DNA of 64,000 bases. Source: Planctomycetia bacterium (lineage in GTDB: Bacteria; Planctomycetota; Planctomycetia; Pirellulales; Thermoguttaceae). The translations under genes and the position numbers were made by a program. The DNA lies in assembly GCA_030527205.1 (NCBI GenBank), contig JAUNBG010000013.1, positions 1-64,000 on the forward strand, given 5' to 3'. Numbering within the stretch: the stretch's first letter is position 1; each line of letters begins with the position of its first letter. Shown here piece after piece: positions 18,914 to 27,440 of this stretch. Below the pieces are notes generated by a model. That model did not search any database. It was not told the DNA's origin and saw only the letters and a program-made list of their open reading frames with translations.

Positions 18914-19567
18914 TTAATTTTGAAGCGACAACGAAAGCGCTCGAGCCAATTGAACCGCAGCATTAGCGTTTTCGCTATAACCGTCAGCTCCAATTTCGTT
19001 GGCAAACCTTTTCGAGACAGGCGCTCCGCCGATCATAATTCGAACGCGATTCCGTAATCCTTCCGTTTCCAAACGATCCAAAACGGTTTTCATATAAGGC
19101 ATTGTTGTTGTCAAAAGAGCGGACATTGCCAAAATGATCGGACCTTCGTTTTCAAGAATGGTTTTTAAAAACTGATCGACTGTTGTATTGACGCCCAGGT
19201 CAATAACCTCAAAACCGCCTCCTTCAAGCATTGAAGCAACAAGATTTTTGCCAATGTCATGCATATCGCCTTGAACGGTTCCAATAACGACCTTTCCTAT
19301 TTTTTCGACTCCGGAACTCTTTAGAAGCGGATTCAATATTTTCATTGATTCTTGCATAACTTTGGAAGAAATGATTAAATCGGGAACAAAATATTCTCCT
19401 TCATCGAATAATCGACCGACTTCATTCATTGCTGGAATCAAATGATTTTCCAATATATATTGAGCTGTTTTGTTTTGATCCAAAAGAGCGTTAACCTGAA
19501 CAATGGCTGTTCCAATATCGCCCTCAACAACAGCTATAAAAAGTTCCGAAACGTTTTCCGATGTCAT
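18914..19567 (-). CDS. Corrinoid (B12)-binding methyltransferase partner protein
   Basis: A 217-residue cytoplasmic protein that should carry a cobamide methyl group for a partner methyltransferase. The N-terminal four-helix cap (about 5-85) is followed by a B12-binding Rossmann domain. That domain has GDMHDIGKNL at about 100-109, where the histidine would ligate cobalt, then SALLTTTMPYM and IGGAPVS. The ATG at 19567 (MTSENVSEL) was chosen because AAAAGGAAATTA directly precedes it; an ATG at 19582 would add five residues. No MtaB/MtbB-like methyltransferase or reactivase is encoded nearby, so its partner must lie elsewhere. Confidence 0.85.
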   Translation of the reverse strand: MTSENVSELFIAVVEGDIGTAIVQVNALLDQNKTAQYILENHLIPAMNEVGRLFDEGEYFVPDLIISSKVMQESMKILNPLLKSSGVEKIGKVVIGTVQGDMHDIGKNLVASMLEGGGFEVIDLGVNTTVDQFLKTILENEGPIILAMSALLTTTMPYMKTVLDRLETEGLRNRVRIMIGGAPVSKRFANEIGADGYSENANAAVQLARALSLSLQN

Positions 19568-19595
19568 TAATTTCCTTTTCATTCAAAATAATGAA

Positions 19596-19625
19596 GAAAG
19601 CCCTCGCAATGAGCATTGGGCTTTC
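19596..19625 (-). terminator. Stem-loop between cytochrome b gene and corrinoid gene
   Basis: GAAAGCCC and GGGCTTTC pair as an eight-base stem around a 14-base loop, 45 bases past the stop of the cytochrome b-c gene. The T-run on the minus strand is interrupted, so termination strength is uncertain. Confidence 0.5.
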
Positions 19626-19669
19626 TTTAAATTAAATTTCCTAAAAGCAATTCTGTTGCCAAAATAATA

Positions 19670-22600
19670 TTAGAGTTCCGCCATTTGTTCATTTTGCGGC
19701 AAATTTTCCGCATTTGAATCCGTATTATTCTCGACGGTTTGTGACATTTCTTTTTCTTGAACGGCTTTTTCCAATTCCGCAGTCAGATCGGCAATTCGTT
19801 TGTCTGTTTCTGCCTTAAGGTCGGCAATGGTTTTTTCGGCTTGCGATTTTGTTTCTGCGGCAAGTTGTTCCGCCGCTTCTTTGGCCGCTTTTTCCGCAGC
19901 GATTGCTTCCGCATTTTCTTTCGTCAACTGATCAATCGTCTGAATTTTTTCATTATTGATTTGGTCAACTTTTTTCTGATTTTCGTTCATTAACTTTTCG
20001 ACGGAATCTTTATTCTCCTGCGTCAATTTCTCAATTGTCGTCAAGGCTTCTTTTAATGCCGCCTGAGATTCATCCAAAGCAGCTTGAATTTCTTCTTTGG
20101 CCGTTTTTTCAGCGGCGAGTTTATCAGCGGCCGCTTGAGCGTCTTTTGCAATTTTCTCTTGAGCTGCTTTTTCTTTTGCTGCAAGATCAGCGGCTTCTTT
20201 TTCCGCTCGTTCTTTTGCTTCTTGTTGAATCTTTTCATTCAACGCTGCTTTTTCGATTGCCTTTTGAGCTTCTTCCGTTGCTTTTAACTCAGCGGCTGCT
20301 TTCGAGGCGTTGACTGCCGCATTGGGTTCGCCCAAAAGTTTCTTATTGTTGACTTCTGGAGCGCGATACCAATTTCCGTGCAGCCAATCGGCAAGGAGTT
20401 CAATGTCTTCCTGACTCATCAACTTATCGCCCGTTGCTGGATGATAAGCAGGCATTCGATCATTATTGGCCCCATAATATTTGAGCGACGTCGGATCGGA
20501 AATAATGCCAATGAGCCAGTCTCGCGACATATAACCTCGAAGATCGCAGGCATGATCGTTTTCTTTGCCATAAAATGCGTGACATTCTGTACAAGTCAGG
20601 AATTCAAAATCGGAAATGGCATTGTCGCGAAGCCCGAGATATTTTCCTTCAACGAACGGACGAATTTCATCCAATTTCGATTCTTCATAAAGAATTTCGC
20701 CCATTTCGTGACAGGATTCGAAAAGTCCTTGTCGAATTTGTTTAATGTATTTTTGGTCTTCCGGAGCAATCGGTTCATCGTTTCCGCAAAGCGTCAACAA
20801 ATATGAATCTTCAAGGAACGAATCAATATCATCGTCGAGAATCATTGCGATATTGTCTTCGTCTTTCAGAAGTTCGATATAAGTTTTGTCCGCAAACATA
20901 TCCAAAAGGACAGATTTGAGCGCAGCAAGAACCGGAGCGGGCAACTTGGGTTGAAGATCGGCGAGAAATGCCGCATCGTCAAACTTAGCCGCGACGATTT
21001 CCTTTAACTTCTCAATATATTCGCCATTTTGAATTATTTCCGCATTTTCTTCAACTTCAACAAGTTCCTCAAAAGACGCTTGAAGAATATCGAATGCCGG
21101 ACTGGCGTCATAACCAATGACCGAATAAATCAATCCGCTGTTATTGAGAACAAACGAACCGTCATCCGTATCAAGACCGCCATAAATACGTCCTTTCAGA
21201 AAAACGACCATTGACCCTTTTTCGGCAAAATTCGTCGTTTTTCCAAAATAATCGTCGCTGACAATTTTCTCCAAATTCTGATAACCATGCATCCATTCCT
21301 CGGAAAGGCAATTATAAAGATTCGGAGCGGTTGGTTCGGCGCTAATGATCGGTTGATAATCGGAATTTTCCGGAATGTCGCCAAACTGTTGAAAATTATG
21401 ACAACTTGAACATTGTTGTTCAAAAATTTTCGGTCCTTGAATGAACGGGTCTTTTTGAAGAAGTCCAAGCGCGCCGGATTTCGGAATTCCCGCCGGGGCA
21501 AAACAGAGTTCAACCGCTCGTTTTTTCAAAACATTCGCCTGAGCCTGACCCGCTAAAAACGTTGGCGCATGCTCTGGATTTTTATAATCGTCCCAATAAG
21601 ACGCATAAGTAAACCAACAAAAAACGACAAAGAGTCCAAAGGTTATCAAAACGATACAATAATGAAAGAGCGAAAAACGTCCCAAAATTGGAATCGCAAA
21701 GAAATATAATCCAAGCAGAGTCGGAATGACAAAAATCGCATAAATCATTCCAATTTCAGAGAAAATCGGCAATTTCGACATATAATAAAGAGCGCGGAAA
21801 GACCATTCCGGGCGAGCGGCGTCATAAGAACCGCCAGGATCGGCAGGAGAAGTCAATTCTGCGCCCAAATAGGCTTCGGCAGGAAGCGTTGCCGCGCGTT
21901 CGGAAATCTGCTTTTCATTATAGGAATGTTGCATAACAAGGGCTAAAACAGCCGCCAGAAAAACGACGCAAGTCAACGCGCACATAACGGCTTCGCAGCC
22001 CCAAAACGTTCGACGTTTCGCAACAGCGCAAGCCAAGGCGCAAGAATGTTTTTTACAAAATCGCGGCTCTTGAATCAGTTTTCGCGAACGAAAATCAGCC
22101 CATTTCCAAAAAATCATAACGCCGAGGAAACCGCCGCCAAAGACCGCAATATGCAAAACAAGGAAACGGGTCAGCGTTAAAGTTCCGAATTGAGGGTCGG
22201 GGCTGCCGACAACCAATTTATAGAGCGGAACGCCGATTTCGGGAAGAATTTGCAGAAAGGCAACTCGCGCCATTGTTGCAAAATAACCTGAAAGCGACCA
22301 CATAAGCAAATCGCCGGTTAAACAACTTGCCAAGGAGAAAAGAAAAAGGACAACTGCCGACCAATAAACAAACTCTCTTGGACGTCGATAAGAACCATGC
22401 AAAATCATCATTAATACATACATAAATAATGAAGCAACGAGAAGCTGCGCGGAATAATGATGAATTCCCCGAACAAGCCATCCATAAGGAACGACATATT
22501 GAATATAAAAGACGCTTTCCCAAGCGGTCTGAGCGGACGCGGAATAAAACGCCCAAAGAAAAAGCCCCGTTATTCCTTGCAAAATAAAGGCAAAAACAAT

Positions 22601-22714
22601 CGCAACCGGCAGAAACCGACAAAGACATAAGCTCGCCGGAACCGTCCAATGCGTAACATTGCGAAAACCGGTCCAAAGACCAGTTCGTTCATCAAGCCAT
22701 TTAAATGGTCCCAT
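19670..22714 (-). CDS. Cytochrome b fused to dihaem cytochrome c and coiled coil
   Basis: A 1014-residue membrane protein, the core of a Rieske/cytochrome b quinol oxidoreductase. Residues 1-210 are the four-helix cytochrome b part, and 300-375 resemble subunit IV, with PEWS at 302-305 where PEWY is usual. A c-type cytochrome follows, with CSSCH at 435-439, CTECH at 708-712 and a likely Met ligand at M754 (DRMPAYH). A roughly 200-residue Ala/Glu/Lys coiled coil ends it. Aligned to mitochondrial cytochrome b, H85 and H188 match the bL ligands. The two bH positions are Y99 and F202, so haem bH appears to be lost. AGGAAAA precedes the ATG. The Rieske gene lies 125 bases upstream, and the pair is probably one operon. 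Confidence 0.88.
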   Translation of the reverse strand: MGPFKWLDERTGLWTGFRNVTHWTVPASLCLCRFLPVAIVFAFILQGITGLFLWAFYSASAQTAWESVFYIQYVVPYGWLVRGIHHYSAQLLVASLFMYVLMMILHGSYRRPREFVYWSAVVLFLFSLASCLTGDLLMWSLSGYFATMARVAFLQILPEIGVPLYKLVVGSPDPQFGTLTLTRFLVLHIAVFGGGFLGVMIFWKWADFRSRKLIQEPRFCKKHSCALACAVAKRRTFWGCEAVMCALTCVVFLAAVLALVMQHSYNEKQISERAATLPAEAYLGAELTSPADPGGSYDAARPEWSFRALYYMSKLPIFSEIGMIYAIFVIPTLLGLYFFAIPILGRFSLFHYCIVLITFGLFVVFCWFTYASYWDDYKNPEHAPTFLAGQAQANVLKKRAVELCFAPAGIPKSGALGLLQKDPFIQGPKIFEQQCSSCHNFQQFGDIPENSDYQPIISAEPTAPNLYNCLSEEWMHGYQNLEKIVSDDYFGKTTNFAEKGSMVVFLKGRIYGGLDTDDGSFVLNNSGLIYSVIGYDASPAFDILQASFEELVEVEENAEIIQNGEYIEKLKEIVAAKFDDAAFLADLQPKLPAPVLAALKSVLLDMFADKTYIELLKDEDNIAMILDDDIDSFLEDSYLLTLCGNDEPIAPEDQKYIKQIRQGLFESCHEMGEILYEESKLDEIRPFVEGKYLGLRDNAISDFEFLTCTECHAFYGKENDHACDLRGYMSRDWLIGIISDPTSLKYYGANNDRMPAYHPATGDKLMSQEDIELLADWLHGNWYRAPEVNNKKLLGEPNAAVNASKAAAELKATEEAQKAIEKAALNEKIQQEAKERAEKEAADLAAKEKAAQEKIAKDAQAAADKLAAEKTAKEEIQAALDESQAALKEALTTIEKLTQENKDSVEKLMNENQKKVDQINNEKIQTIDQLTKENAEAIAAEKAAKEAAEQLAAETKSQAEKTIADLKAETDKRIADLTAELEKAVQEKEMSQTVENNTDSNAENLPQNEQMAEL

Positions 22715-22839
22715 TTTAGTTTTCCTGATTATTATTTTTTGAATATTTGATATTAATTTTTATCGACAAACGTTATTCAATGAATGTTCTTCAAAAACAA
22801 TGATTTTCTAACGAAGAATCAATCATTTTACGGAAAGGA

Positions 22840-23439
22840 TCAAACAGGCGATTTTTCGGCGTCGCCGAGTCGGAAATTCTGAAATTTAACGAAAACTTTG
22901 CCGTCTTCAATACGGGTTTCCAGCGAATCCATTGATCGGGCTGATTTTGCTGTTGACGGATCAACGCGTTCGCCATTAAGATAAAAAACGTCGCCATGAC
23001 AAGGGCAAAAGAAAAGCATTTCGTTTTCGCCCGTTTTGGGATTCTTTTGCATATCGACTTTAATTCGGCAACCCGCATGCGGACAAACCGATTGAAATGC
23101 TTCAACGACAACTTGTCCATCTTTTTCGATTTTGCGAAGAAAAATGTTGCCGATTGTTTGATTTGGCGCGGAAACCCAGGCGTCGGTAATATCATCGACG
23201 ATTGAATAGAGACGCGGCGTTTCATCCAGATTGTCAAGGGTTGTCAGCGCATATTCTTTTCCGGAAAGACTTGTTTGCTGCAATGGATAAAGAGCCATTC
23301 GAGCTCCGCCATAAATTGGAACAGCGACGGTTGCCGCGCCCATTCCAAGAGCCAATGCGGATTTACAAAAGCTGCGACGCGTTCCTGAACAATTGTCGGC
23401 AATTATTTGTAAATCATCTTTATTGTTGTTTTGAGACAT
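22840..23439 (-). CDS. Rieske 2Fe-2S protein
   Basis: A 199-residue iron-sulphur subunit that takes electrons from quinol at the outer side of the membrane. The N-terminal RRSFCKSALALGMGAATVA is a twin-arginine-type signal and membrane anchor. The cluster is bound by C119-P-H121-A-G-C124 and C145-P-C147-H148, so both boxes are complete, including the disulphide cysteines. Length is typical. The ATG at 23439 has AGGAG eight bases upstream. It is the first gene of the unit with the cytochrome b-c fusion. A reversed family B element lies about 210 bases upstream in the same orientation, with a family A copy in between. Confidence 0.93.
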   Translation of the reverse strand: MSQNNNKDDLQIIADNCSGTRRSFCKSALALGMGAATVAVPIYGGARMALYPLQQTSLSGKEYALTTLDNLDETPRLYSIVDDITDAWVSAPNQTIGNIFLRKIEKDGQVVVEAFQSVCPHAGCRIKVDMQKNPKTGENEMLFFCPCHGDVFYLNGERVDPSTAKSARSMDSLETRIEDGKVFVKFQNFRLGDAEKSPV

Positions 23440-23486
23440 TTATTATTCTCCTGACTTAATCGATCAATAACATTCAATATTATATT

Positions 23487-23594
23487 AGGAAGTTCTAAAA
23501 AACCAGATTTTTCAACAAACGCATTTCGGATAAAGTCGTTAAACTAATTCTTGGACGAAACGTCCGCGCTCCTGAGGGGTTTTTAGAACTTCCT
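23487..23594 (+). repeat. Family A MITE-like repeat, copy 2
   Basis: A clear copy with terminal AGGAAGTTCTAAAAAACC and GGGTTTTTAGAACTTCCT, and internal GGACGAAACGTCC. It lies upstream of the Rieske gene, within the 958-base gap before the FAD oxidoreductase. Confidence 0.9.
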
Positions 23595-23649
23595 TATTAA
23601 TTTACTGATTATATAAATTTTGGGAATTACTGATTACAATTGAATTATT

Positions 23650-23760
23650 TTATTCAAGCCTGTCAAAAAAGCTGATTTTCTGTTAACAAGCCCGGCAACG
23701 ACGGGCGAATTATTCAAAGGCAACGACCGACGTTCAGAACGGCTTTCTGTATAACTTCGT
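23650..23760 (-). repeat. Family B element, oriented toward Rieske gene
   Basis: On the minus strand it reads CCGTCGTTGCCGGGCTTG and ends GACAGGCTTGAATAAAA, the typical family B core and tail. The following 350 bases (23760-24110) are AT-rich with nothing recognisable. Confidence 0.55.
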
Positions 23761-24114
23761 TTTGCCTTTGTCCTTCGAAGTTCAAGGCGATTTGATTTGG
23801 GAAATTATTCCAACGAAAAACGATATTAAAGCTCAATTAGTTTAAGTATAGATATTATAACGAATATTTAAAATAAACAAACAGGTCAATAATAAGATAA
23901 TTAAGATAAAATCGGAAATCAAGACAGCTTTCTTAAAATAGAATGAATTAATAAAATTTGTGGATTTTTTTGTTGTTGTATTCGTTTTAATTCCTATAAA
24001 ATGATTTATTGGAATTAGATTTGTGTTTTTTATCGAAATTGCGTTGGCAATTATTCAATGAATGAAATTGGTAAACGAAACAATCAATTGAAACGATTTT
24101 GTTGATCTTTCTTC

Positions 24115-24134
24115 AATGACGTTGAGACGTCATT
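24115..24134. other. Perfect 8-bp hairpin
   Basis: AATGACGT and ACGTCATT flank TGAG. It stands alone in a non-coding stretch, 260 bases before the FAD oxidoreductase start. It could be an operator or a small RNA hairpin. No T-run follows. Confidence 0.35.
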
Positions 24135-24245
24135 CTTGATTTCTGCCCCCTTGTTGTAAAATGAGGAGATAATAAAATAAAATGGGTTATTTTGGCGGAA
24201 GGACGGTCTTCTTTCTTTTGATTGGCATTTTATTCTGCTGTAATT

Positions 24246-24336
24246 GATCAAGGACGACTTTTGCCTGAATGTCCGTCCGAAATTGCCGGGCTTGCGAATG
24301 ACTGGATCCGTCTTTTTCAACTGTTTTGAAAGAAAG
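24246..24336 (+). repeat. Family B element
   Basis: AAGGACGACTTTTGCCTGAA, AATTGCCGGGCTTGCGAA and TTTTTCAACTGTTTTGAAA match family B. It ends about 60 bases before the FAD oxidoreductase ATG and has the same orientation. Confidence 0.5.
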
Positions 24337-24397
24337 CCAGGTTCTGCAATTCATTATTGAGACGATCGTTTTTTTTTAAGGAAAAAAAGGTTCTAAA

Positions 24398-25771
24398 ATG
24401 TATGATGTTGTTATTATCGGAGCTGGAATGTCCGGTTTAGCGGCCGGAGTTCGATTGGCTCAATATGATCAACGCGTTTGCATTTTGGAGAAACATAAAA
24501 TAATAGGGGGGTTGAATTCGTTTTATCGACAAAAAGGCCGCAATTTTGATGTCGGTCTTCATGCAATGACCAATTTTGCGGTTAAAGGGACGAAATCAGG
24601 GCCGCTTTCGCGGCTTCTTCGTCATTTGCGTTTTTCCTGGGACGATCTTTCGCTGTCGCCTCAGTTGGGCTCAGCGATTGCTTTTCCGGATGTTTTATTG
24701 AATTTTTCCAATAAATTTGAGTTGTTTGAATCGGAAATAGCGTCCAAATTCCCAGACCAAATCGACGGTTTTCGAAAAATGGTTGCCGGACTTTCCGGTT
24801 ATGATCAGTTGGGGCTTGGAGCGTCTGGCGGTTCTGCCAGAGAATATGTTTCGCAGTTTATAACCGATCCGCTCTTGATTGATATGATTTTCTGCCCTCT
24901 TCTTTATTATGGCGGCGCTCGGGAAAAAGATATGGAATTCGGACAGTTTTGTATTATGTTTCGGTCGATTTTTTTAGAAGGATTTGCGCGTCCCTATTCT
25001 GGAGTTCGACATATTCTTCTTCAACTTCAAAAGAAATTTCAATCGCTTGGCGGCGAACTTCGTTTGAATAAAGGGGTCGAACAAATCATATCCAAAGGAG
25101 ATCAAGTCGAAAAGGTTGTTTTAACCGACGGCACAGAAATTTACGGAAAACATTATCTCTCATCGGCGGGCTGGCCGGAAACGATGAAACTTTGTAATCT
25201 TCCTGACGCAGTTCCCCAACTTCCAGCGGGAAAACTTGGGTTTATTGAAACAATCAGCGTTCTCGACTGTGATCCGCAAAAGCTCGGCCATTCCCGAACG
25301 ATTCTTTTCTTCAACGATTCGTCCTTTTTTTCCTATGAAAAACCTGATTCTCTTGTCGATATTCGAAGCGGCGTTATTTGTTCGCCTAATAATTTTGAAT
25401 ATAACGAACCGCTTGGCGAAGGAATCATTCGAATAACAGCTTTGGCAAATTTTGAAAAATGGGATGAACTCAGCGAGGAAGATTATCGCGTCGAAAAACT
25501 AAAATGGTATGATCGAACCCTGGCGTCAGCGGTTCGTTTTATGCCGGAGTTTCGAGATCATATAATCGAAAATGATATGTTTACGCCCATTACGGTCAAA
25601 CGATTTACCGGTCGCGAAAATGGCGCCATTTATGGAACGAGCGATAAAAAATATGACGGCTTAACTCCATTTTCCAATCTTTTCCTTTGCGGAACCGATC
25701 AGGGAATGGTTGGCATTGTCGGCGCGATTGTCAGCGGAATAACGATCGCCAATAAATATATATTGTCATAA
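24398..25771 (+). CDS. CrtI/phytoene-desaturase-like FAD oxidoreductase
   Basis: A 457-residue flavoprotein. The N-terminus has the dinucleotide-binding fold VVIIGAGMSGLAAGVRLA followed by the acidic residue of LEKH, and then GGLNSFYRQKGRNFDVGLHAM, the pattern of the phytoene desaturase / amine-oxidase superfamily. The C-terminus has LFLCGTDQGMVGIVGAIVSG, the second FAD contact. Substrate cannot be deduced; in planctomycetes such enzymes act on carotenoid or squalene-type lipids. An A/G-rich stretch (AAGGAAAAAAAGG) precedes the ATG. It stands alone on the strand, 142 bases before the RNase D gene. Confidence 0.78.
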   Translation: MYDVVIIGAGMSGLAAGVRLAQYDQRVCILEKHKIIGGLNSFYRQKGRNFDVGLHAMTNFAVKGTKSGPLSRLLRHLRFSWDDLSLSPQLGSAIAFPDVLLNFSNKFELFESEIASKFPDQIDGFRKMVAGLSGYDQLGLGASGGSAREYVSQFITDPLLIDMIFCPLLYYGGAREKDMEFGQFCIMFRSIFLEGFARPYSGVRHILLQLQKKFQSLGGELRLNKGVEQIISKGDQVEKVVLTDGTEIYGKHYLSSAGWPETMKLCNLPDAVPQLPAGKLGFIETISVLDCDPQKLGHSRTILFFNDSSFFSYEKPDSLVDIRSGVICSPNNFEYNEPLGEGIIRITALANFEKWDELSEEDYRVEKLKWYDRTLASAVRFMPEFRDHIIENDMFTPITVKRFTGRENGAIYGTSDKKYDGLTPFSNLFLCGTDQGMVGIVGAIVSGITIANKYILS

Positions 25772-25913
25772 TAATCATTAAATATATTGTTGCAACAAAC
25801 AATTGTAACGTTTTCCTGATTGACAGTTTCTCAAGCGTTTTAGAAAAGAACCGATTTCATTATTTGAAAGACGGAAATGTCAGCAGGTCAAAAAATGTCA
25901 TTGAGATTGATTC

Positions 25914-27116
25914 ATGTCTTATCAATTTATTCAAACTTCATTAGAACTTAAATTATATATTGAAAGCATTCGTTCAGCAAAATGGATTGCTTTGGATACA
26001 GAGTTTGTAACAGAAGGAAATAAATCGCGTCTTTGTCTCGTTCAAATCGCATCTTCATCGGGATTAGCTCTGATTGACGCAACGCTTGTTACAGATTTAT
26101 CTCCTTTTTGGGAAAGAGTTTGCGACAAAAAAACAACCCTGATTGTTCATGCCGCTCGAGGCGATATGGAGTTCTGTTTTCGCTCAATAGGACGATTTCC
26201 CCAGAAACTTTTTGACATTCAATTGGCTTCCGGATTTGTCAGCACAGAATTTCCTTCCAGTTATAAAAATATTGTCAAAAAATATCTCAATGTAAATCTT
26301 TCGAAAAATGAAACGCGAACAAATTGGAAACGTCGTCCTTTAAGTCAACTTCAAATCGAATATGCATTGGATGACGTTCGTTATTTGGAACCATTGGCGT
26401 CTCTTCTGAAGAAGAAAATGAAGGAATTAAATCGTTATTCCTGGTTTAAAGAGGAAACCAAACGATCTCTTCAACTTTTGGAAGACGCTTGTTTGGAAGA
26501 TCATTGGAGACAAATTAAAGGCGTTCGGAACTGTTCGCGTCGAGAGTTGGCTATTGTTCGCGGCGTTTGGAACTGGCGACAACGAATTGCTGCTTTTTGG
26601 AAGAAGACCCCTTCCAAAATCCTTCGAAATGATCTCATTTTAGAAATAGCGAAACGGAAATCAGCGGATATAGAACGAGTCATTTCGATTCAGGGGATTC
26701 GAGAATATTTGAAAAATGATGCCCTTGTTATGCTCTGCGAAGTTATCAGGGACGCTCTGCTTTTGGAAGAAAACGATCTTCCAGAATTAAAAGATGTCCA
26801 ACAAACTTCGTCCGCAACTTGCAATATCCTGACGCATTTTATTATGACGGCGCTTAATCAAATTGCGAATCAGGAAAATATTGCCATAACAATTCTGGCA
26901 ACTCATCAAGATATTCGAGCGGCGGTTTTAACGCGAATCAATCATCTTTCTCCAGACGATCTGTTGAGCAAACTGGATCATGGTTGGCGAGTCAAATTTT
27001 TCGGCCCGTTGATTGATGAACTGATCGCGGGAAAAATCGCCTTGCGTATTGCAGAAGAAGGTTCCAAACAGCCGCTTCAATGGCTCAAGATCAAAAAAGA
27101 AGAACTTGAAAATTGA
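25914..27116 (+). CDS. rnd: Ribonuclease D
   Basis: A 400-residue 3'-5' exoribonuclease for tRNA and small-RNA trimming. The DEDDy exonuclease domain is complete: D28 and E30 (ALDTEF), D84 after H79 (HAARGD), and Y150/D154 (YALDD). The helical HRDC-like domain follows at about 215-290, with RELAIVRGVWNWRQRIA. Length is close to that of other RNase D proteins (about 375-400). The ATG begins MSYQFIQTS; an AGATTGA-rich stretch lies upstream but there is no clear ribosome-binding site. Confidence 0.9.
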   Translation: MSYQFIQTSLELKLYIESIRSAKWIALDTEFVTEGNKSRLCLVQIASSSGLALIDATLVTDLSPFWERVCDKKTTLIVHAARGDMEFCFRSIGRFPQKLFDIQLASGFVSTEFPSSYKNIVKKYLNVNLSKNETRTNWKRRPLSQLQIEYALDDVRYLEPLASLLKKKMKELNRYSWFKEETKRSLQLLEDACLEDHWRQIKGVRNCSRRELAIVRGVWNWRQRIAAFWKKTPSKILRNDLILEIAKRKSADIERVISIQGIREYLKNDALVMLCEVIRDALLLEENDLPELKDVQQTSSATCNILTHFIMTALNQIANQENIAITILATHQDIRAAVLTRINHLSPDDLLSKLDHGWRVKFFGPLIDELIAGKIALRIAEEGSKQPLQWLKIKKEELEN

Positions 27117-27159
27117 ATTTGAGCGTTATCTATTGAATATTGATCGTTATCTATTGAAT

Positions 27160-27266
27160 ATATTGAAGCCGGAAGTCGGAATGGACAACAGGCTTCGTCT
27201 TTTTGTTTCCGTCGGTTCTTTGCGGGGTTGCGCCCCAACGATTCCTGCTTTCTCAAGGTTGGGAGT
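27160..27266 (+). repeat. Family B element
   Basis: GAAGCCGGAAGTCGGAATGG, GGCTTCGTCTTTTTG and GCGGGGTTGCGCCCCAACGA match the family B body. It lies between RNase D and the SGNH esterase gene, oriented toward the latter. The rest of the 324-base gap shows nothing else. Confidence 0.55.
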
Positions 27267-27440
27267 ATCGAACAATTCTCTCAAATTAATAGAACAAAGT
27301 TCTTGCCTGAAAATCCTTGGGAAAATAATAATTTTTTTCGAATAATATTATCGCAATGTTCATCATAATCTGTTAAAATGACTATTATGAAAAATGAATG
27401 GTCTAACCAATTTTATTGACTTTTTTTCAGGAGATTTTTT

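Noticed and set aside
22218-22676. 152-codon minus-strand frame inside cytochrome b
   Set aside because: It is a shadow frame; the cytochrome b frame has clear motifs.
24084-24320. 78-codon minus-strand frame
   Set aside because: It overlaps a family B element and a hairpin and looks non-coding.
23460-24397. tRNA or small RNA gene in the long gap
   Set aside because: No T-loop GGTTCGAATCC or acceptor pairing found; only repeats and one hairpin.
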